A program made the translations under genes and the position numbers. Shown piece by piece: positions 56,215 to 64,000 of a stretch of 64,000 nucleotides of DNA. The notes below the pieces were generated by a model, which saw only the letters and a program-made list of their open reading frames with translations, made no database searches and was not told where the DNA came from. Origin of the DNA: Chitinophagales bacterium (GTDB taxonomy: Bacteria > Bacteroidota > Bacteroidia > Chitinophagales > UBA2359); NCBI GenBank assembly GCA_041392475.1, contig JAWKLZ010000001.1, positions 744,001 through 808,000 of the forward strand, read 5' to 3'. Every line of letters starts with the position of its first letter. Position 1 is the stretch's first letter.

Positions 56215-56258
56215 CCCCATCCGTAGCCCACGAATTAATTCGTGGGCTACGGATGGGG
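56215..56258. repeat. REP-type palindrome, copy 4
   Basis: A perfect 44-bp palindrome with the same 22-bp core and outer arms CCCCATCCGTA. It separates the effector-like gene from the receptor gene, only 18 bases before the receptor ATG. Confidence 0.9.
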
Positions 56259-56289
56259 TATAGATGGGACATGGATGGAGCATGGATAG

Positions 56290-56703
56290 CTATTTATTGA
56301 TTGTTGTATCCCCTTGACGAAAATTCCCACCAACATGAATCGTGCTTCCCTGAATCACATTTTTGCTGTTCACAATCGAAACACTTTCCCCTCTCTTTTT
56401 CTTCGCTTCAATTTCTTTTGCCATCGCTTGAATGTGCGTTTCCAACTGAGCATCATCTTCTATGGCTACTTCAAGTGCAGCTTTGACTTGGTTTTGGCGG
56501 GCATTGCTATCGGGTTTCTCTTGGAGTTTCTCGACTACTTCTTTGGGTTTATCCTCCGCTTCTTTCAGAAAAATGGGCTTGACCCATTTGATGGATTCTT
56601 CGGAAAATTCATTAGTGAAATCTTTGAAGGATTTGGTGTCGGCAAAGGTTTTTGCCATGTAGGCTACAACGGTACTGATGGCTGCAATAGTGATGGGATC
56701 CAT
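56290..56703 (-). CDS. Small helical effector-like protein with C-terminal amyloid-type motif
   Basis: The 137-residue protein is uncharacterised. Residues 1-100 are mostly helical (MDPITIAAISTVVAYMAKTF as a hydrophobic first helix, then charged helices), resembling the small N-terminal domains of bacterial amyloid-signalling effectors (Bell-type, thought to be membrane-active). The C-terminus carries KNVIQGSTIHVGG-NFRQGD. The start of the adjacent NB-ARC gene carries KNIIQNSNITVTG-NFHQGD, a match at K, N, I, Q, S, I, V, G, N, F, Q, G and D. Sharing this motif between neighbouring genes suggests templated assembly: the receptor, when activated, seeds the effector. That function is inference; the shared motif is seen directly. 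Confidence 0.75.
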   Translation of the reverse strand: MDPITIAAISTVVAYMAKTFADTKSFKDFTNEFSEESIKWVKPIFLKEAEDKPKEVVEKLQEKPDSNARQNQVKAALEVAIEDDAQLETHIQAMAKEIEAKKKRGESVSIVNSKNVIQGSTIHVGGNFRQGDTTINK

Positions 56704-56798
56704 AGTGAAATGTATTTGTAAATGGTGATGAATTTTAAATTGTAGGCAATATCCTAAAAATTAGGGAAATAACAAAAATTACTTTTTAGTAGTATTGG

Positions 56799-56940
56799 AC
56801 TTTGGACGAAAGAAGTGAGAAGCAAGATGTCAAGATTTGGTAATCAATGATTTACTTGTTTTTGTCGTTTAATCGTAAATCATTTATTATCAACTGATTA
56901 ATATCTCACTTCTCGCATCTCTGCTCCCTCGTCCAAAGTC
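56799..56940 (+). mobile_element. MITE-like element, copy 3
   Basis: 142 bp with perfect 12-bp terminal inverted repeats (GACTTTGGACGA/TCGTCCAAAGTC). It is nearly identical to copy 2 except for an 8-base deletion near the left end, and lies about 140 bases before the gamma-synthase gene. The rest of this 374-bp intergenic stretch (56704-57077) holds nothing recognisable. Confidence 0.85.
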
Positions 56941-57077
56941 TAAAGCAGTAGTCTTTACACAAATTGAAAGAACACTTTGCCCATTTGCAGTGTTGTTCTT
57001 TGATTTTTCGTATTATCGCAGTTTGATTTTCACAGACATTGAAACAAACATTTTTATCAAAAAAATAATCAATCAAT

Positions 57078-58220
57078 ATGCAATTTGAAACAAAAGTAGT
57101 GAGAGCAGGCATCAAGCCCGACCCAACAACAGGTGCGATTGTGCCACCGATTTACCAAACAGCTACTTACGTATTGGAGGAAGTAGGCAAAGACAAGGGC
57201 TTTGACTATACCCGTTCTTCAAATCCTACTCGCTCGGTATTGGAGGCAAATTTGGCGGCATTGGAAGGTGGGGAGTATGGCGTGTGTTATGCTTCGGGAA
57301 TGTCGGCGGTAGATGCAGTGTTTAGAATGTTCAAGGCGGGTGATCACTTTGTGATGAGTGATGATGTGTATGGCGGTGTGACTCGTTTGTGCAATCAGAT
57401 TTTGACCAAGTACGGCATGACCTTTACCTACGTCAATACATCTGACCTATCGACCATTGAACCTGCGATTCAAGAGAACACCAAAATGATTTGGCTCGAA
57501 ACACCTACCAATCCATTATTGAAGGTGACAGACTTGGAAGGAGTGGCCGCAATCGGTAAGAAACACGGTATTTTGACGGGTGTGGACAATACTTTTGCAA
57601 CGCCTTATTTGATGCGACCATTGGAGATGGGCATTGACATTGTGCTGCACAGTACGACCAAATATTTGAGTGGTCACAACCAAATTATTGGCGGTGCGGT
57701 CATCACGAATCACCAAAATGTGTATGACGAATTGAAGTTTGTGCAGAAGAGTTTGGGAGCGATTCCAAGCCCATTTGATTGTTGGTTGACTTTGTCGGGC
57801 ATCAAAACTTTGGCTTTGAGAATGGACCGACATTCTGAGAATGGTATGGCGGTTGCCAAGTTTTTGGAGGCGCATCCTAAGGTGTCGAAGGTGAATTATC
57901 CAGGGTTGGAAAGTCACATCAATCACGATGTAGCCAAACGTCAGATGAAGTCTTTTGGTGGGATGATTTCGTTTGAGTTGAACGGTGGAATTGAAGCGGG
58001 AAGAACATTGATGAACAGTGTAGAGCTTTGTTATCTGGCGGAAAGCTTGGGGGCTGTCGAAACGATGGTGACGCATCCTGCAACAATGACGCACGCAGGA
58101 GTACCGAGAGATGACCGATATGCAAGGGGCTTAACAGATAGCTTGGTGCGTATTTCTGTGGGTATTGAAGCGATTGAAGATATTCTTGCAGATTTGGAGC
58201 AGGCATTGGAGAAAGTGTGA
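57078..58220 (+). CDS. Cystathionine gamma-synthase/beta-lyase-family PLP enzyme
   Basis: The 380-residue Cys/Met-metabolism PLP enzyme has the PLP-binding Lys195 in LHSTTKYLSGH, the aromatic stacking region YASGMSAVDAV, MIWLETPTNPLLKV, and the C-terminal MVTHPATMTHAGV and GLVRISVGIE-type motif (SLVRISVGIE). Whether it makes cystathionine (MetB) or cleaves it (MetC/CGL) cannot be told from sequence alone. It is followed by a strong terminator and is monocistronic. Confidence 0.9.
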   Translation: MQFETKVVRAGIKPDPTTGAIVPPIYQTATYVLEEVGKDKGFDYTRSSNPTRSVLEANLAALEGGEYGVCYASGMSAVDAVFRMFKAGDHFVMSDDVYGGVTRLCNQILTKYGMTFTYVNTSDLSTIEPAIQENTKMIWLETPTNPLLKVTDLEGVAAIGKKHGILTGVDNTFATPYLMRPLEMGIDIVLHSTTKYLSGHNQIIGGAVITNHQNVYDELKFVQKSLGAIPSPFDCWLTLSGIKTLALRMDRHSENGMAVAKFLEAHPKVSKVNYPGLESHINHDVAKRQMKSFGGMISFELNGGIEAGRTLMNSVELCYLAESLGAVETMVTHPATMTHAGVPRDDRYARGLTDSLVRISVGIEAIEDILADLEQALEKV

Positions 58221-58361
58221 TTGTTTAATTGACTAAAATCATTCAACACAGGCAAGTTTTCTGGCCAATAACTGAACTAAATTGTCAAGAAACTGTAATT
58301 TTTTTTAACTTATAGCTTAACAATGGGGGTTTGTTGAAGAAACATGCCCGAAAACAAGTAG

Positions 58362-58397
58362 ATGCTACCAAAACGAAAAGCTTTTGGTAGCATTTTT
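58362..58397 (+). terminator. Rho-independent terminator of the PLP-enzyme gene
   Basis: ATGCTACCAAAA pairs perfectly with TTTTGGTAGCAT around an 8-base loop and runs into T5 (the last stem base plus four). It separates this gene from the H-NOX operon. Confidence 0.9.
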
Positions 58398-58450
58398 GAT
58401 GTCTATACTAAATATAGATACACACATATCACAAATTAAAAATTCATTGA

Positions 58451-58987
58451 ATGAAAGGAGTTGTTTTTACAGAGTTTCTAGAAATGGTGGAGGATAAGTT
58501 TGGTTATGAAACAGTTGATTCGATTATTGTTAAATCAGAAATAAAATCTCAAGGTGCCTATACTTCAATAGGTACATACCCTTCTTCGGAAATGTTTGCA
58601 TTGGTTGAACAATTAAGTGATGAACAAAATATTCCTATTCCCACCTTGCTGAATGCTTTTGGTAATTATTTGTTTCATCGTTTTGCGAAAATCTATTCAT
58701 TTGTATTTGAAGGAATGAAAACCTCTTTTGAGCTCTTGGAAAGCATTGAACAACACATTCATGTTCAGGTCAAAAAACTGTATCCAGATGCCGAACTGCC
58801 GAATTTTAGTGTTCGTAGAGAAGGAGCGAATAGGTTGGTGATGATGTATCAATCAGAGAGGGCTATGGGAGATTTGGCGGTTGGTCTTATTCAAGGATGT
58901 TTGGAACATTTTGGCGAGACAGCAAGCATAAGGAAGACAAATGAAACGGAGGATGGTAAGAAAGTTAAGCTCACAATTGAAAAATAG
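58451..58987 (+). CDS. H-NOX (haem nitric-oxide/oxygen-binding) protein 1
   Basis: The 178-residue H-NOX domain protein has the YxSxR motif that holds the haem propionates at Tyr133-Ser135-Arg137, and the proximal haem ligand is probably His104 (EQHIHVQV). It starts MKGVVFTEFLEMVEDKFGYE, as H-NOX proteins do. Cytosolic. When next to a kinase, H-NOX proteins bind NO and inhibit kinase activity; here a hybrid kinase follows. It is one of two tandem copies, about 96% identical to the other at DNA level over the first ~190 bases but much less after. Confidence 0.9.
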   Translation: MKGVVFTEFLEMVEDKFGYETVDSIIVKSEIKSQGAYTSIGTYPSSEMFALVEQLSDEQNIPIPTLLNAFGNYLFHRFAKIYSFVFEGMKTSFELLESIEQHIHVQVKKLYPDAELPNFSVRREGANRLVMMYQSERAMGDLAVGLIQGCLEHFGETASIRKTNETEDGKKVKLTIEK

Positions 58988-59135
58988 TATCATAGTAAGG
59001 AGGCCTCTTGACAAAGCTTTGGATTAAGAATTTGGTGAATAATAGAGATAATATCATCGAATATTTATCCAACTGGATAGTGTTTTTGATGACGGTACTT
59101 TATAAAACACATATCATTAATGAAAATTTCGTTCA

Positions 59136-59678
59136 ATGAAAGGAGTCGTTTTTACAGAGTTTTTAGAAATGGTGGAGGATAAGTTTGGTTATGAAACAGT
59201 TGATTCGATTATTGTTAAATCAGAGGTGAAATCTCAGGGTGCTTATACTTCAATAGGTACATACCCTTCTTCGGAAATGTTTGCATTGGTTGAACAATTA
59301 AGTGATGAACAAAATATTCCGTTTTCCACCTTGCTAAATGTATTTGGAAATTATCTGTTTCATCGTTTTGCGAAAATTTACCATCCGCTTGGCTTTGAAG
59401 AAATGAAATCCTCTTTTGATCTTTTAGAAAGCATTGAAGAACATATTCATATACAGGTACAAAAATTATACGCAAAATCTGAATTGCCTACTTTTAGTAC
59501 CTACCGAGAAACTGAAAATCGATTGGTAATGATGTATCAATCAGAGAGAGCTATGGGGGATTTGGCAGTTGGCCTTATTGAAGGATGTTTGAAGCATTTT
59601 GGTGAAACGGCAAGTATAGAAAAGGTTAATATAACAGAAGATGGCAAAAAAGTTAAACTTACGATTGAAAAATATTAG
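59136..59678 (+). CDS. H-NOX protein 2
   Basis: The 180-residue paralogue of the preceding protein has its probable proximal His at 105 (EEHIHIQV) and the same YQSER motif. The main differences lie in the helix before the His (YHPLGFEEM versus YSFVFEGM) and in the C-terminal third. It ends two bases before the hybrid kinase ATG, so it is almost certainly the kinase partner. The upstream 148-bp gap resembles the leader of the first copy, in line with a whole-gene duplication. Confidence 0.9.
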   Translation: MKGVVFTEFLEMVEDKFGYETVDSIIVKSEVKSQGAYTSIGTYPSSEMFALVEQLSDEQNIPFSTLLNVFGNYLFHRFAKIYHPLGFEEMKSSFDLLESIEEHIHIQVQKLYAKSELPTFSTYRETENRLVMMYQSERAMGDLAVGLIEGCLKHFGETASIEKVNITEDGKKVKLTIEKY

Positions 59679-59680
59679 AC

Positions 59681-61867
59681 ATGAGTAGTAATGAAGCATT
59701 GTATCAAAGACGGTTTCAACGTGAGAAAATGGCTCGTCAAGAAGCCGAGAGGATACTGGAAGAAAAATCACTGGAGTTGTATCAGGTGAATAAGCAACTT
59801 AAAGAACTGAATGATAACTTAGAGGAGGGTATCTTAAAACGTACGCAAGACTTACAGACAAGTGAGTTACGTCTATCTACTTTGATTAGCAATCTTCATT
59901 CGGGTATATTATTGGAGGATGAAGATCGAAGGGTAGTGGTAACAAATGGTTTTTTCTGCAAAACCTTTCACATTGATGCACCTCCCGAAGCTTTGATTGG
60001 AATGGATTGTCGTGGCTCGGCAGAGATGTCTAAACATCTTTTTGTGGATCCAGAAGGATTTATTAATAGAGTGAATGAATTACTTGAATCCAGAAAGATA
60101 TGTGTAGAAGAGAGGTTGTTTATGAAAGATGGACTGGTTTTGGAACGAGATTACATACCCATTTTTGAAAAAGATAGATACTTAGGCCATTTGTGGCAGT
60201 ACCGAGATGTAACCCTAAGAAACATCGAACTACTGGAAATTGAACAGGCAAAAAGGATGGCTGAACAGATGCAAAAAGCAGAAAAACAGTTTTTGGCAAG
60301 TATGAGTCACGAAATTCGCACACCCTTGAATGCGGTGATTGGAATGGCCAACTTGTTGTACGATACCCGTCCTACGAAAGAACAAATAGAATTCCTTGAT
60401 ATAATTCAAACATCTGCCAATATTTTGCAAGCACTAATTTCTGATATTTTGGACTTGTCAAAAATTGAAGCTGGAAAGATTGAATACAATGAGAACCCAA
60501 TTGATTTGGTAGGTTTGATTCGTGCGCTTCAAAAAACGTTTCAAATCAAACTGAATAGTAAAAACATTGAAGTAGAATCTTTTGTAGATACTGCTATTGA
60601 AAATTACATCTTGAGTGATCAAATGCTCATCAATCAAATACTGTTGAATTTATTGGGCAATGCCGAAAAGTTTACGGAGTCTGGAAGTATTGGCTTGCAG
60701 GTAAAATTGATGGAGAAGGATGGTGAAGACATGTTGCTAAAATTCAAGGTGTATGATACAGGTATTGGTATTGAAAAGAATAGACTCGGTGCTATATTTG
60801 AGAAATTTAAACAAGCGAACAATGAAGTTCGTGTGAAGTATGGTGGTACAGGTTTGGGATTGCCGATTACAAAGAAGCTAATTGAATTTTTGGGCGGAAA
60901 AATTACTGTAGAAAGTGAAGTCGGCAGAGGTACAACTTTTACATTCACGCTTCCTGTGAAAGATGCAGGTTTCAAAGATGAAAAAAAGTCAAAGAAGGTT
61001 ATTGATAATTTTGAGTTGGATAAATTGTATATCCTCGTGGTGGAGGACAACAAGATGAATCGAAAGTATTTAGATGGTCTTTTCAAAAGGTGGAATGTAC
61101 GTCACGAAATGGCAGTAAATGGGAAACACGCTATGGAGTGGGTCGACAAGCAACAGTTTGACCTCATTTTGATGGACATTCAGATGCCTGTCATGGATGG
61201 TTATCAGGCTACGATTGCGATTAGAAACAGTCACAACCTTAACAAAAATACGCCAATTATTGCACTAACAGCCTCGGCATTATTGGATCAGCGAGAAAAA
61301 GCCTTGTCTTTGGGAATGAATGGTCATATCACCAAACCTTTTACACCGACTCAATTATTGGAAGGTATCAAGACCTATGCACAGACATCGAACAATAAAG
61401 AAGGAATTGAAGCGAATGTATTTACCATTGAAGAAGATGTTGCTCTTGTTGAAAAAAATAAAGCAGTTGAAATAGAAGCATACAACCCTGATAGTGAATT
61501 TGTCTTTGTAGGGGAACTGGATAAAGATTATCTACATGAGTTTTACGAAGGCGATTTAGACTACATGATAGATATGTTTGAAAGCTTTTTTGAAAGCACT
61601 GTTTCAGAAGTACCTCATTTAAAGAAATATACGGAAGCCAAAAATTGGGAGGATTTGTCCAAATTGGCGCACAAAATTGCCCCTACTTTCTCGATAGTAG
61701 GCTTGACTTCCTTTGAACCCAAATTTAGAGAAGTAGAAAAGATGGTTGCAAGAGGTTCTACTGGTCAAGAACTGCTCGAATTGATGGATGAAATTGAAGC
61801 CGCTTTGCCTGAAAAAATAACTTTAATAGCATCCGAACTCAACCGGATGAAAGAATATCAATCCTAA
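59681..61867 (+). CDS. Hybrid sensor histidine kinase with receiver and HPt domains
   Basis: This 728-residue soluble kinase has a coiled coil (about 15-65), a PAS-like sensor (about 65-185), a HisKA domain with His210 (MSHEIRTP), an ATPase domain (about 310-435: LLNLLGNAEKF, DTGIGIEKN, GTGLGLPITKKL), a receiver with Asp499 (LILMDIQMP) and a C-terminal HPt with His664 (LAHKIAP). No membrane segment is seen. Position directly after the H-NOX genes says the H-NOX protein controls it in response to NO, as in known H-NOX/HnoK systems. The phosphorelay probably continues to the response regulators encoded next. Confidence 0.92.
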   Translation: MSSNEALYQRRFQREKMARQEAERILEEKSLELYQVNKQLKELNDNLEEGILKRTQDLQTSELRLSTLISNLHSGILLEDEDRRVVVTNGFFCKTFHIDAPPEALIGMDCRGSAEMSKHLFVDPEGFINRVNELLESRKICVEERLFMKDGLVLERDYIPIFEKDRYLGHLWQYRDVTLRNIELLEIEQAKRMAEQMQKAEKQFLASMSHEIRTPLNAVIGMANLLYDTRPTKEQIEFLDIIQTSANILQALISDILDLSKIEAGKIEYNENPIDLVGLIRALQKTFQIKLNSKNIEVESFVDTAIENYILSDQMLINQILLNLLGNAEKFTESGSIGLQVKLMEKDGEDMLLKFKVYDTGIGIEKNRLGAIFEKFKQANNEVRVKYGGTGLGLPITKKLIEFLGGKITVESEVGRGTTFTFTLPVKDAGFKDEKKSKKVIDNFELDKLYILVVEDNKMNRKYLDGLFKRWNVRHEMAVNGKHAMEWVDKQQFDLILMDIQMPVMDGYQATIAIRNSHNLNKNTPIIALTASALLDQREKALSLGMNGHITKPFTPTQLLEGIKTYAQTSNNKEGIEANVFTIEEDVALVEKNKAVEIEAYNPDSEFVFVGELDKDYLHEFYEGDLDYMIDMFESFFESTVSEVPHLKKYTEAKNWEDLSKLAHKIAPTFSIVGLTSFEPKFREVEKMVARGSTGQELLELMDEIEAALPEKITLIASELNRMKEYQS

Positions 61868-61878
61868 AAAAAATATCC

Positions 61879-62589
61879 ATGAAAATGCAATGTATCATAG
61901 TAGATGATGAATTGATGGCTCGTAAGTCACTTGAAAAATTATGCAGTAGAATTCCTGAAGTAGAAGTAGTCCAAATTTGCGAAAATGCAGAGGAGGCATT
62001 GGAAGTGTTGGAAAAAAAGGAGATTGACCTTGTCTTTTTGGATGTAGAAATGCCAGGCTTGACGGGTATTGAACTTTTAGACCACGTTTCGGTGATGCCT
62101 CAAGTCATTTTTACCACTTCAAAAACGGAATATGCTTTTGAAGCTTTTCAGTACGAAGCAACTGATTATGTACAAAAACCTGTGCGTTTTCCTCGGCTGC
62201 AACAAGCGGTGCAGAAAGCCATCGCTATCTATGAGAAAACCAACGATAATTCAATTGATGAAAGCAAAGGACTCAACGAAGAGGAAATCTACATCAAAGA
62301 CAACAATCGGTATGTGCGTATCAAATACGACGATATGCTTTACGTTGAAATATCAGGAGATTATGCTACAATCTTCACTACAAAAAACCGCCACATTGTT
62401 CATAGTACCTTGAAGAACATGGAGTCTAAATTGCCTCAAAATCGGTTTCTGAAGGTGCATCGTTCCTATATCGTAAACTTGAATAAGATTATTGATATTG
62501 AAGACAATACTCTTGTCGTAGCAGATAAAGTGATTCCGATTAGCCGTTCAAACAAACCTATTTTAATGGATAGATTGAACCTATTGTAG
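61879..62589 (+). CDS. LytTR-family response regulator
   Basis: The 236-residue protein has a receiver (about 3-125, Asp55 in LVFLDVEMPG) and a LytTR DNA-binding domain (about 140-236, EEIYIKDNNRYVRIKYDDMLY, then RFLKVHRSYIVNLNKI). It starts 12 bases after the hybrid kinase and is its likely output regulator. It is an intact cousin of the interrupted regulator at 18525-19991. Confidence 0.92.
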   Translation: MKMQCIIVDDELMARKSLEKLCSRIPEVEVVQICENAEEALEVLEKKEIDLVFLDVEMPGLTGIELLDHVSVMPQVIFTTSKTEYAFEAFQYEATDYVQKPVRFPRLQQAVQKAIAIYEKTNDNSIDESKGLNEEEIYIKDNNRYVRIKYDDMLYVEISGDYATIFTTKNRHIVHSTLKNMESKLPQNRFLKVHRSYIVNLNKIIDIEDNTLVVADKVIPISRSNKPILMDRLNLL

Positions 62590-62626
62590 TCCACCAAAAA
62601 ATAACACACTATAAAATCCTAAGTGA

Positions 62627-63040
62627 ATGAAATTAAATGTTTTTATTGTTGATGATGAAGTAATGTATAGCAAAATGCTGTCGTATATCTTCAACTCAAA
62701 GGAGGAATACAACCTTCATGTGTTTGCAAACGGTCAAGATTGCATTGCAAATTTAGCATTGAATCCAGATGTTATCTTACTGGATTATAGCTTGCCTGAT
62801 GTAAGTGGGGAAATCGTATTGCAGCAAATCAAACAGTTCAACAAGGACATTTTTGTGATTGTTATTTCGGGTTCGGTAGATAAAAACACTCCAAAAAACA
62901 TGTTGAAAATGGGAGCATTTGATTTCATTTCCAAAGATTTGAATACCAAATATAGGATTTTGAACATTGTCAATCTTCAAAAGGAGGTGCTAGTGCTTAG
63001 ACAGGAAAAAGAAATTTTGTTGAAAAAACTAAAAGAGTAA
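62627..63040 (+). CDS. Single-domain response regulator
   Basis: The 137-residue protein is a receiver domain only (Asp53 in VILLDYSLPD; Ser/Lys pair in VISGS and ISKD), with a short C-terminal helix rich in Lys and Glu. It starts 37 bases after the LytTR regulator. It may be a phosphate sink or a signal carrier between the hybrid kinase and another protein. Confidence 0.9.
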   Translation: MKLNVFIVDDEVMYSKMLSYIFNSKEEYNLHVFANGQDCIANLALNPDVILLDYSLPDVSGEIVLQQIKQFNKDIFVIVISGSVDKNTPKNMLKMGAFDFISKDLNTKYRILNIVNLQKEVLVLRQEKEILLKKLKE

Positions 63041-63119
63041 TCCATTTAACCTCAACAATAAAAAGTCCAATGTTGGATATCACACAAGATTAATATCGCC
63101 TTTCAATTTAGTACCACGG

Positions 63120-64000
63120 ATGACCTTACACACACACAACCTTATCACACTGTACGAATTATCTTTAGCAGTTGGTGGATCTATTGAAACCCAAAAAAAC
63201 TGTGAAGAGTTTGTAAAAGCACTCGTCACACAAAAGGGATATTCATTTGTATCTATATGGGCTCGGAATATTCCGAGTGTAGAGTTTAAAGAAGAACGAT
63301 GCAGCGAAAAAAAATTCGATCTTTTATTTGCCTATCCCGCAGCAAAAGTTAGAGATATAAAACTCACCAATATTAATCACATTTGTCACCAACTTCAAAC
63401 AAAGAATTTTTTTTCCGTATCCTCCTCTTCTCATTCCGAAGACTTCAATGCCTACATACATGAAAAAGAAGTAAAATCAGGAACTTATTCTTTCTTTAGA
63501 CTAGGCAATTTTGGTTTTTTGAAAGCCTATACTGCTAATAGGCAAAAGCCCTATGATTCCACCGAATTATCACAGCTGCAAAATGTGATGAATAAATTTG
63601 CAGTCTCAGTAGAAGGATGTTTTGCGTATGAACGTGAAAGATTCAACAAAATGAAACTGGTCGAAAAAGAGTCTAAGCTCAGACAAGTGATTGATACTTC
63701 GTTGGATGCTGTGGTAATTATTGACGAAAAAGAGAAAATAATTGAATGGAGCAGACAGGCCGAAACCATTTTTGGGTACACAAAGGGCGAAGTTTTTGGT
63801 AAAAGAGTCGTGGATTTTATCATTGCACCAACTTACCGCCAATACTACCAACGAGCAGCTGATCAGTTCGTTAAAAATGAGACAAATACCTACTTTGACA
63901 AATTCCTAGAGTTGACTGCATTGCGAAAAAACCAAGTAGAATTTCCGATTGAAATGACCGTTTCGCATATCAAAATCAATGGGAAAGATTCTTTCAGTAT
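63120..64000 (+). CDS. PAS-domain signalling protein, probably a sensor kinase (partial)
   Basis: An ATG at 63120 opens a frame that runs off the right edge (about 293 codons visible). Residues about 1-170 look like a GAF-type domain (LSLAVGGSIETQKNCEEF, YSFFRLGNFGFLKAY), then a short helix and a PAS domain (about 200-290: LRQVIDTSLDAVVIIDE, then ETIFGYTKGEVFGKRVVDF). The missing end would probably hold a kinase or further PAS domains. It lies 79 bases after the single-domain regulator, on the same strand, and is likely part of the same signalling cluster. Confidence 0.8.
   Translation, partial: MTLHTHNLITLYELSLAVGGSIETQKNCEEFVKALVTQKGYSFVSIWARNIPSVEFKEERCSEKKFDLLFAYPAAKVRDIKLTNINHICHQLQTKNFFSVSSSSHSEDFNAYIHEKEVKSGTYSFFRLGNFGFLKAYTANRQKPYDSTELSQLQNVMNKFAVSVEGCFAYERERFNKMKLVEKESKLRQVIDTSLDAVVIIDEKEKIIEWSRQAETIFGYTKGEVFGKRVVDFIIAPTYRQYYQRAADQFVKNETNTYFDKFLELTALRKNQVEFPIEMTVSHIKINGKDSFS

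Noticed and set aside
56198..56272. N-terminal extension of the NLR-like protein (MSHLYPIRSPRINSWAT...)
   Set aside because: These codons are a translation of the REP palindrome at 56215-56258, so the start was set at 56197.

Overview
The window is about 64 kb of a low-GC member of the Bacteroidota. The evidence is four promoters resembling the TAnnTTTG type (two with a TTG box 19 bases upstream), TonB-dependent receptors with carboxypeptidase-regulatory N-termini, two secreted proteins with type IX secretion (T9SS) C-terminal sorting tails, LytS/LytTR two-component genes, and almost no Shine-Dalgarno sequences. A Saprospirales/Chitinophagales-like lineage is plausible, but no rRNA is present to settle it. 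The standard bacterial code fits.

Layout. 1-9.2 kb: the tail of a membrane protein, a FAD amine-oxidase-like enzyme, a BioD-like/DRTGG P-loop protein, a large acyltransferase-like/VAO-type flavoprotein fusion, a secreted helical-repeat protein and a lipoprotein. 9.2-18.4 kb: a TonB receptor, a 1231-residue CheB-CheR-PAS-histidine kinase fusion and a T9SS-exported BNR-repeat protein. 18.5-21.2 kb: a LytS/LytT pair whose regulator gene is cut by an ORF-less group II intron. 21.6-29.8 kb: a Spy-like protein, a glycine-rich outer-membrane barrel, a B12-radical SAM/sugar transferase pair, a ribbon-helix-helix protein and an SPFH protein. 30-41 kb: peptidoglycan L,D-transpeptidase and peptidase, an MlaF-like ATPase, a DoxX/MORN/CutC operon, a secreted PQQ-type dehydrogenase, dapB, lysS, gpsA. 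41-48 kb: a nuclease-like protein, a GH57 enzyme and a decayed haem-uptake locus. 48-53 kb: glycosyltransferase, PhoD-like phosphatase, acetyltransferase, APC-permease/USP fusion. 53.3-56.7 kb: a REP-type palindrome family with its Y1 transposase, and an NLR-like (NB-ARC/TPR) cassette. 57-64 kb: a cystathionine gamma-synthase-like gene, then a nitric-oxide signalling operon (two H-NOX proteins, a hybrid kinase, two response regulators, a PAS protein running off the edge).

The most interesting item is the two-gene cassette at 54240-56703. A small helical protein ends in a motif repeated almost exactly at the start of the adjacent NB-ARC/TPR protein. This is the layout of bacterial NLR-associated amyloid signalling (effector plus receptor sharing a prion-like motif). 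The receptor is broken by a deletion that removes most of its P-loop region, and REP palindromes have invaded the locus.

The second is the 696-bp group II intron (18731-19426). It lies antisense in the LytTR gene, and removing it restores the reading frame exactly. The window is also rich in small non-coding repeats: a three-copy element with terminal inverted repeats, a two-copy hairpin element with a compensatory change, four REP palindromes and a long inverted repeat beside the haem locus.
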